Positions 31,523-37,298 of a stretch of DNA of 37,298 nt are shown here, in pieces (the stretch's first letter is position 1; each line of letters begins with the position of its first letter). The stretch is from positions 1,477 to 38,774 of the forward strand of contig NZ_JACHCQ010000028.1 of assembly GCF_014205835.1 (NCBI RefSeq). The letters are read 5' to 3'. The notes under the pieces are model-generated. The model made no database searches. It saw only the letters and a program-made list of their open reading frames with translations, and was not told the DNA's origin. This DNA is from Pedobacter sp. AK013 (GTDB lineage: Bacteria; Bacteroidota; Bacteroidia; Sphingobacteriales; Sphingobacteriaceae). The position numbers and the translations under genes are program-made.

Positions 31523-33199
31523 ATGGAATGCTTAACCTACCTGCTTAAAGTTACCGCTTGTACGGTGTTATTCTTTGGGTTTTACCTGCTGGTTTTAAGA
31601 AAACTGACTTTCTTTAAAATCAACCGATTTTATTTGCTGGCTACGCTATTGCTGAGTTTTATTATTCCTTCTTTGCAGCTTGAAGTTAAGCGCGAAATAA
31701 AAACGATGGAAACTGAGGCTCCGGCTAAGATACCTGAAATAAAACCCGCAACTCCAGCACCAACGCAGCTTATTCAGCCCATTATGTTGGAGTACCAGCC
31801 AGAAGTAAGGCCTCAAATCGACTGGATGGTGGTGATGTATTTCATTTATGTTGGTACTGCTTCACTTTTATTGTTGGCCTGCCTATGGCAACTGTTAGGG
31901 TTGCTTAAGCATACCGGTAGGTACACCAAAAATAGCGATGGCCTAAAGCTGATCAGCAAAAGCGAAGGTTTTACCAATTGTTCCTTTTTTAATTATGTTT
32001 TTATAAATCATGAAGATTTAAGCACGGCGGGTTTATTAGTTTTGCTTAAACATGAGCAGGTACACGCTAATCAATACCATTCGATAGATAAAATTATTTT
32101 AATGGTTTTTAAAGCCATTTTATGGTTTAACCCCATAGTTTACTTATATGATAAAGCTTTAGAACAGGTGCACGAATACGAAGCCGATGAAATTACTTCG
32201 GCTAGTTTTGGTAATCAGGCTTATGCCAGTCTGTTACTTCAGCTTGCGGTAACCAAAACCAACAATACATTGATCCACAACTTTGTGAAAAGCCCCATTA
32301 AAGACCGGATAAAAATGTTGTTCTACGCAAAATCTAATAACATGAAAAAATTGATATACCTATTGGCATTACCAGTTATCGTGGGATTGTTTTGGTTATT
32401 TGCTGTACAGGTAGTATATGCCAATAAAATGGTTGGTTTAAAACATGGTGGCTTATTGGTGCAAGAAGGAAAGATATTATCTACAGGTACCAGCAGCATA
32501 AAGAACGTTTCGGGCGAAACCATATCTTCGGGGAAAAATCATCAGAGTGCTCTTGTTACATATAAATCTGCACAGGTTAAATCCAATCAAGAAGTGCTAA
32601 CTGATACAGTTAAACCTAAGCCTGTTAAGCCTAAAATCATTTCATATCGTAAATTGAGGGGCGATGTAAGGACTAAAACTTATTATATAGAGAACGCTGT
32701 TATCGATATTGTAAACTGTAGATTGGAAGCCGGATATGTAGAATTTGACAAGGCTAATAATAAAATACTTGCCAGGAATGCTACTCTTAAAACGCTCGAT
32801 GGGAAAAGTACAATAAAATCAACCTTGTTTACCTTTGACCTCAACAAAGGTAGTTACAGTGTAGAAAATGGCGAAAGTAAAATAGGAGTGAATATAAATG
32901 GTGCGGGGCATGGGAGGGATTTTCTAATAAAGCTGAATGACAATATAGATTATATTGCCAAAGATTCGGTTAGAATAAGTCGGGATAAATCAATCGTATC
33001 TCTGTTCGGAAATGCAATGTTATTCTATAACGAGGTAAAGTTATCGGGATCTAAAATTGTTTATAATAGAAAAGACAATAGAGTACTTGTGAACGATGCA
33101 ACCATGATCTCGGGTGATACTAAGATAAATGCCGATAGTTTGGTTTTTGATATAAAAACTAAAAAGGCCAAATTATATGGAGCCGATTCAAACCGCTAG
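31523..33199 (+). CDS. M56 family membrane protease with C-terminal LptA/OstA-like domain
   Basis: This is a 558-residue paralogue of the preceding protein. ATG 31523 gives MECLTYLLKVTACT, aligned with MILIYLLKVSACT of its neighbour; an earlier in-frame ATG at 31478 lies inside the upstream gene and is less likely. The M56 core has HEQVH (H177, E178, H181) and E218 in HEYEADE. The fourth helix spans about 276-299. Beyond it is a linker rich in Lys/Pro/Val (about 355-375) and then a beta-strand-rich domain, about 380-555. It resembles LptA/OstA jelly-roll proteins (DYIAKDSVRI, LFGNAMLFYNEVKLSGSKI, NADSLVFDI), which bind LPS. It starts 10 bp after the amidase-fusion stop and abuts the barrel gene. 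Confidence 0.85.
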   Translation: MECLTYLLKVTACTVLFFGFYLLVLRKLTFFKINRFYLLATLLLSFIIPSLQLEVKREIKTMETEAPAKIPEIKPATPAPTQLIQPIMLEYQPEVRPQIDWMVVMYFIYVGTASLLLLACLWQLLGLLKHTGRYTKNSDGLKLISKSEGFTNCSFFNYVFINHEDLSTAGLLVLLKHEQVHANQYHSIDKIILMVFKAILWFNPIVYLYDKALEQVHEYEADEITSASFGNQAYASLLLQLAVTKTNNTLIHNFVKSPIKDRIKMLFYAKSNNMKKLIYLLALPVIVGLFWLFAVQVVYANKMVGLKHGGLLVQEGKILSTGTSSIKNVSGETISSGKNHQSALVTYKSAQVKSNQEVLTDTVKPKPVKPKIISYRKLRGDVRTKTYYIENAVIDIVNCRLEAGYVEFDKANNKILARNATLKTLDGKSTIKSTLFTFDLNKGSYSVENGESKIGVNINGAGHGRDFLIKLNDNIDYIAKDSVRISRDKSIVSLFGNAMLFYNEVKLSGSKIVYNRKDNRVLVNDATMISGDTKINADSLVFDIKTKKAKLYGADSNR

Positions 33200-35575
33200 A
33201 TGCTCAGGTATATTTTCTTTTTTATTACGCTTTTTTCTGGTTTCTCTTCCCTGGCACAGTTTAATCTTTCAGGTAAGGTAGCCGATGAGGAGTTTAAAGC
33301 TTTGCCATTTGTTACGGTTAAAATTTCTGGAGCTCAAAATAAAGTATTTTATACGCAAACCGATAGTTTAGGCATATACCAATTTAAATTACCATCAGGG
33401 AAATATGCGGTTGTTTTTTCTGTAATCAATTTTAAAAGCCTGAACCGTTTAGTTACAATAACAGCTGATACGATCATTAAAGTTCAGCTTCAAAGAAATG
33501 CCGATACACTTGCCGATATTCAGGTTGGTGCTAAAAAAGCATTGATTGAGAAAAAGATCGACAGGACAGTTTTCAATGCCGAAAATAGTATCTCGGCAAT
33601 CGGAACAGATGCCCTGGAACTACTTTCGAAAGTACCTGGAGTGCGTGTGGTAAACGATAAGGTTGCGTTAGTGGGTAAAGGTGGAGTTAATGTGATGGTC
33701 AACGATAAATTGGTGCCTTTATCAGCAGATGAACTGTCGAATTATTTGAAATCAATTTCATCAGCCAGCATTGATAAGATTGAAGTCATCACCAATCCGC
33801 CTGCCAAATACGATGCGCAAGGAAATTACGGGGTGATTAACATCGTGCTTAAGAAAGTTACCGCCGAAGGCTTTAGGGGATCAGCAAATATAGCTTTTAC
33901 ACAAGCTACTTATCCAACAGTATCTGCAGGAGGAAATTTGAGTTATCGGAAAAATAAGTTTATACTCTCCACAAACTTTAATATCAGGCAAGGATCTATT
34001 GTTCCTTTTGAACAAAGTGATATTTTTTATCCCACACAAAGCTGGAATATTGTAAATAAAGACCGGAATTTCAGAACAGTACCTGGCGGTCAAGTGGGGG
34101 TTGATTATCAGGCTTCTAAAAAAACGTTATTAGGATTATCGTACAATGGCGGGCTAACCAATTTTTATTCTGAGGAAAACATTAAAACTAGAATTTACAA
34201 CAAAACAGGCAATTTAGATTCTGTACTAATTTCGGATGCCAATGCCAAAATCAGATCGCATTATCATTCGGCGAATATTTATTTAAAACAAGCTTTAGAT
34301 TCGGCTGGTAAACAACTCACCATTAATGGCGATTGGTTTAGATATGCTGATGATAAAAACAGGTTTTTTAATAATACCAGTTACTTTCAAAGTGGAACGG
34401 TGATTCCAAATTCTTTTGCCGAATACCTGTCGACCAGTAAGCAAAGTATAGATTTATATACCTTAAAAGCCGATGTAGATCTTCCTTATAAAACCTTTAA
34501 ATTATCTGTTGGTACGAAATTGAGTTTTATAAGCAACCAAAGTGATCTTGCTTTTTACAAATTTATTAACGGTAGTTATGAAATTGATCGACAACAAACT
34601 AATCTGTTCAACTACCAGGAAAATACCCAAGCCCTTTATGCTAATTTTAATAAAACGATCAAAAAATGGGATTTTCAAGCCGGATTAAGAGGTGAATACA
34701 CACAGATTGATGGAATTTCAGTTAATGAACGCAATAGAGGGGATTATTTTCAGCTTTTCCCAACATGGTATGTGGTTTATAGGGCAAATGCTAAAAATAC
34801 TTTTTCTATAAACTATGGTCGCCGGATTAACCGGCCACCGTACCGCAAACTGAATCCTTTCCGTTGGTACAGCAATCAATATGCCTATGCCGAAGGCAAT
34901 CCTTTTTTGCAGCCATCTTATAACGATAATATCGAACTTTCTCATACCTATAATAATATATATACCACTTCATTATCTTTCAGCAAAACCGCAAACGGAT
35001 TTAATGATGTTAATTTTATCGATGCTTTCACGAAGATTCAAGCTGCCAAGCCTGTGAATTTTATAACAGGCTATCATTATCAATGGAGCAACTCAATTAC
35101 TGTTAATATGATAAAGGGTTGGGAAAGTACCAACCAGTTGGATGTTTTTTACAATGCAGCTAATTCCAGCATCGCGCAGACCCTAAGTGCCCTGAATGGA
35201 TTTGGTGCTTATTTTTCTACCTTAAACCAGTTTGTTTTTAACCAATCGAAAACCATTTTAGGTGAAGCCAGTTTTTGGTATCAATTTCCTACGGTTGATG
35301 GCTTGAATCGGAATAAAAGCCAATACAACCTTGATCTGAGCATAAAAACATTATTACTCAATAAAAAGATACAATTAGCGATTATCGCTACCGATGTTTT
35401 AAAAACAAATCGATACTGTTTTAGCAGTTTGATCAATAATATCAGGCAAGAGTACAATAACTATTACGATAGCCGCCAACTCAAGATTACCTTCCGTTAT
35501 AATTTTGGCAATGAAAAAATTAAACAGCAGGATAAGAAGTTGGGTAATGAAGAGGAGCGGAGGAGGAATAATTAA
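33200..35575 (+). CDS. Outer-membrane beta-barrel protein (TonB-receptor-like) of the M56 operon
   Basis: This is a 791-residue outer-membrane protein with a signal peptide (about 1-19). A CarbopepD-reg-like domain, about 22-100, is followed by a plug-like segment (LELLSKVPGVRVVNDKVALV ... IDKIEVITNPPAKYDAQG, about 135-215) and a long barrel to the end, as in OMP_b-brl_3 family members. Its ATG directly follows the stop codon of the M56/LptA-like gene, with no intervening base, so translation is probably coupled. It is the last gene of the operon and the only outer-membrane component. It may be the effector or an envelope monitor of the system. I see no clear TonB box. Confidence 0.85.
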   Translation: MLRYIFFFITLFSGFSSLAQFNLSGKVADEEFKALPFVTVKISGAQNKVFYTQTDSLGIYQFKLPSGKYAVVFSVINFKSLNRLVTITADTIIKVQLQRNADTLADIQVGAKKALIEKKIDRTVFNAENSISAIGTDALELLSKVPGVRVVNDKVALVGKGGVNVMVNDKLVPLSADELSNYLKSISSASIDKIEVITNPPAKYDAQGNYGVINIVLKKVTAEGFRGSANIAFTQATYPTVSAGGNLSYRKNKFILSTNFNIRQGSIVPFEQSDIFYPTQSWNIVNKDRNFRTVPGGQVGVDYQASKKTLLGLSYNGGLTNFYSEENIKTRIYNKTGNLDSVLISDANAKIRSHYHSANIYLKQALDSAGKQLTINGDWFRYADDKNRFFNNTSYFQSGTVIPNSFAEYLSTSKQSIDLYTLKADVDLPYKTFKLSVGTKLSFISNQSDLAFYKFINGSYEIDRQQTNLFNYQENTQALYANFNKTIKKWDFQAGLRGEYTQIDGISVNERNRGDYFQLFPTWYVVYRANAKNTFSINYGRRINRPPYRKLNPFRWYSNQYAYAEGNPFLQPSYNDNIELSHTYNNIYTTSLSFSKTANGFNDVNFIDAFTKIQAAKPVNFITGYHYQWSNSITVNMIKGWESTNQLDVFYNAANSSIAQTLSALNGFGAYFSTLNQFVFNQSKTILGEASFWYQFPTVDGLNRNKSQYNLDLSIKTLLLNKKIQLAIIATDVLKTNRYCFSSLINNIRQEYNNYYDSRQLKITFRYNFGNEKIKQQDKKLGNEEERRRNN

Positions 35576-35801
35576 GAATGGAAGATCCTTCGACTACGCT
35601 CAGGATGACAATTCACAAATAGCCTTGGAATCAAAATTTAAAGAATCAGTATTCTTCCGTGTATACCCTTGTTATCAAAGAACATCCTCCTGTCATTCTG
35701 AACGCAGTGAAGAATCTTTTACAAGGCAGTAATTTACAGTCAAAGGATTCTTTTCTGCACCCCGAATGACAAGCTCCTAAGGATATTTCATCCGCCATGC
35801 G
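35576..35801. repeat. Short GAYCCTTCGACTACGCTCAGG-type repeats
   Basis: Three copies of a known-style short dispersed repeat lie here: reverse at 35583-35610 (GATCCTTCGACTACGCTCAG), forward at 35691-35720 (TGTCATTCTGAACGCAGTG) and a degenerate reverse copy at 35742-35771. Opposed copies can fold into large hairpins and may end transcription of both flanking genes. No gene is credible here. Confidence 0.75.
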
Positions 35802-36932
35802 CTAAAACGCTTCCGCTAAACTAATATAAAATCCTGCCTGGCGTTTTTCATTTGGTAGTTTTTCACCCACACCATAATCAAGACGTACACTTAAACCTTT
35901 TGCCGGATCAAAAAAGTAACGACCACCAAGGCCAAAGTTTGGTTTTAATCCGTCGCCATTAAACTGGCTATTTGCAAATACTTTACCGGTACCTGCAAAA
36001 GCTACAATACCAAAACGGTTCATAAAACGGTAGCGTATCTCGGCCTGCGCAGCCATTAAGTTTTCATCACGGTAGCGGCCACTGTAATAACCACGCATCA
36101 TCTGGTCGTTGCCCAGCTGTTGCAATAAATAAAATGGTGTACTTTTACTTTGTATGGTATAATAAATGCCTTGTACACCCAAAACCACTTTTGGTGCTAA
36201 ACTAAAGAAACCACGAAGATCTAGCTTAATCTGTGAGCCATTGAAACTTTCCCCGCCAAAAAAATCTGGTGCATATTGATAGGTTGCCCTACCGAAAAAA
36301 CCTTTGGTGGGATAGTTGTTGCTGTTGCGGGTATCGTAACTTTGAGATGCACCGATCCATGCTACCGAGCCACCATCTTTATCTAAAATTAGTGGGCTAG
36401 TGGAATAAATACCTCCGGGCTGCCTGTCTATAAAATGATAATTCTCAAAACCTAATGAAACACCTGTATAAGCTTTGGGCAAAGTATTCATTTCGGCATC
36501 GAAAAGTGTTTTAAAAACCCTTTGATCTAATTTATCTTCATCTGCTTTTTTAGCGTTATTGCCAATGCCGTAAAAGTTAAAGGGCTGGTTTTTAAAGCGG
36601 ATATCGCCGATAAAGTGGTATTTGTTCCCTTTGGTCCACATATCGCCCTTAAGCATAAAATTAGCCGTCTTTTTAGTAGAGTAAGTAGTGTTTAAGGCGA
36701 AATTGGAACTGCGGTTCAATGTATCTTTCCGGTCTATATAGAATGAATAAATGGCCCCGACACCAAATTCAAACCCTGTTTCCTGACTATAGCCAAAGGC
36801 CGGTAATGGTAAAAAGCTGGCTTTACGTGTAGTATCTTTTTCGTTTGAGAGCATTTTCCTGATCAGTTTCATCTGTGCGAATGAACTTCCTGAAATGAGC
36901 GTAAGTAAAATAATTAGAAAATATTTTTTCAT
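35802..36932 (-). CDS. BamA/TamA-family (Omp85 C-terminal) outer-membrane protein
   Basis: This is a 376-residue exported barrel. I use ATG 36932; a TTG one codon upstream would add one residue. The signal peptide (about 1-20, ending SFA) is followed by barrel strands only, with no POTRA domains. Strand signatures of the bacterial surface-antigen family are visible: SQSYDTRNSNNYPTKGFFGR and, near the end, GGRYFFDPAKGLSVRLDYG. The missing POTRA domains make a general assembly role unlikely. It may be a specialised surface barrel or a patatin-like or TamA-like companion. A near-consensus -7 box (TTTCTTTG at 36938-36945, minus strand) lies just upstream. Confidence 0.85.
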   Translation of the reverse strand: MKKYFLIILLTLISGSSFAQMKLIRKMLSNEKDTTRKASFLPLPAFGYSQETGFEFGVGAIYSFYIDRKDTLNRSSNFALNTTYSTKKTANFMLKGDMWTKGNKYHFIGDIRFKNQPFNFYGIGNNAKKADEDKLDQRVFKTLFDAEMNTLPKAYTGVSLGFENYHFIDRQPGGIYSTSPLILDKDGGSVAWIGASQSYDTRNSNNYPTKGFFGRATYQYAPDFFGGESFNGSQIKLDLRGFFSLAPKVVLGVQGIYYTIQSKSTPFYLLQQLGNDQMMRGYYSGRYRDENLMAAQAEIRYRFMNRFGIVAFAGTGKVFANSQFNGDGLKPNFGLGGRYFFDPAKGLSVRLDYGVGEKLPNEKRQAGFYISLAEAF

Positions 36933-36935
36933 CAA

Positions 36936-37298
36936 GGCAAAGAAAGGGAAATTTAGTTATAGTTCATTCGTTCACTGGTCATTTGTTTATTAGTACTGCA
37001 AACTGCCAATTGCATTATGGTTAATCGGTTAATTGTTTAAATTGGTTAACTGACTGCCAGCTATATTAATTATTGCCAGTGTTTATCATATTTTTGGAAA
37101 GGGGTGACAGCAGCATTTGGGTTTGTACAGTCCCGTCCTCGCTTCTGTTCCAATTGAAAAAATTGGGAGCATCCTGCTACGGGTTTTAGGGGGCTTAGCT
37201 TGTCGTACTATTCGGGATTGCAAGAAGCCATATAAATTTGTGTTTTGTAGCTATGGGTTGGTTGGGACAAACTTTAATAATTGTAAGGTATTGGCCAC
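36936..37298. other. Intergenic region ending in a dispersed-repeat relative
   Basis: Bases 36936-37100 are AT-rich with several GGTTAA words. Bases about 37101-37200 (TACAGTCCCG, CGCTTCTG, then CTACGGGTTTTAGG) resemble 29015-29075, so this is another degenerate copy of the dispersed repeat. I see no gene. Confidence 0.5.

Noticed and set aside
35505..35732. 75-residue open frame on the plus strand
   Set aside because: It overlaps the end of the barrel gene and reads into short dispersed repeats (the SFDYAQDD and CHSERSEES strings are translated repeats).
1..37298. CRISPR array, tRNA, rRNA, phage or IS transposase
   Set aside because: No regularly spaced short repeats with unique spacers, no cloverleaf sequence and no transposase or integrase frame were seen; the repeats present are long tandem or dispersed units.

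Overview
The window looks like chromosome of a Bacteroidota species of the Sphingobacteriaceae, most like Pedobacter (an inference from gene content, not a database match). The evidence is low-GC DNA, almost no Shine-Dalgarno sequences, several exact copies of the Bacteroidota -7 promoter motif TAnnTTTG just before starts, many exported lipoproteins and outer-membrane barrels, and Bacteroidota-typical families (DUF5777, 6-bladed beta-propeller, CarbopepD-OMP barrels, M56 peptidases). I see no phage, insertion sequence, CRISPR array, tRNA or rRNA.

Layout. 1-668: tandem ~265-bp repeat units and a leader. 669-1559: DUF4349 lipoprotein. 1606-5468: ruvC facing away from a tightly packed trio (LPG-synthase-like membrane protein, GT2 glycosyltransferase, OppC-like permease). 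5528-7926 (-): a four-gene exported redox cassette (cytochrome c, YceI, DUF5777 barrel, Rieske). 8204-11629 (-): a zinc-binding M16 peptidase followed by a partner that has lost the zinc site. 11800-13446 (-): pgi. 13603-15653: a DUF937-like protein and an exported M20 amidohydrolase. 15672-19767 (-): beta-propeller plus a large outer-membrane barrel. 20143-21217: prfB with an intact +1 programmed frameshift. 21276-23612: YcxB-like protein, exported esterase, YD-repeat-like lipoprotein. 23956-26451: GH16 lipoprotein, CAP lipoprotein and GH18 chitinase. 26469-28834: SirB1-like protein divergent from a methyltransferase and DUF1345 pair. 28835-29525: a second block of the dispersed repeats. 29526-35575: the most interesting locus. 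35576-37298: more repeats and an Omp85-type outer-membrane protein.

The locus at 29526-35575 is a four-gene operon whose coding regions overlap, abut or lie 10 bp apart: a BlaI/MecI-type repressor; an M56 (BlaR1-like) membrane protease whose extracytoplasmic C-terminus is a complete N-acetylmuramoyl-L-alanine amidase instead of a penicillin-binding sensor; a second M56 protease ending in an LptA/OstA-like domain; and an outer-membrane beta-barrel. Three AACT-N8-AGTT-like dyads spaced exactly 20 bp apart precede the repressor, two of them forming a 42-bp near-perfect palindrome. I infer a BlaR/BlaI-type relay in which the sensing modules monitor peptidoglycan and the outer envelope rather than beta-lactams. 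Function is unproven; the architecture is read directly from the sequence.
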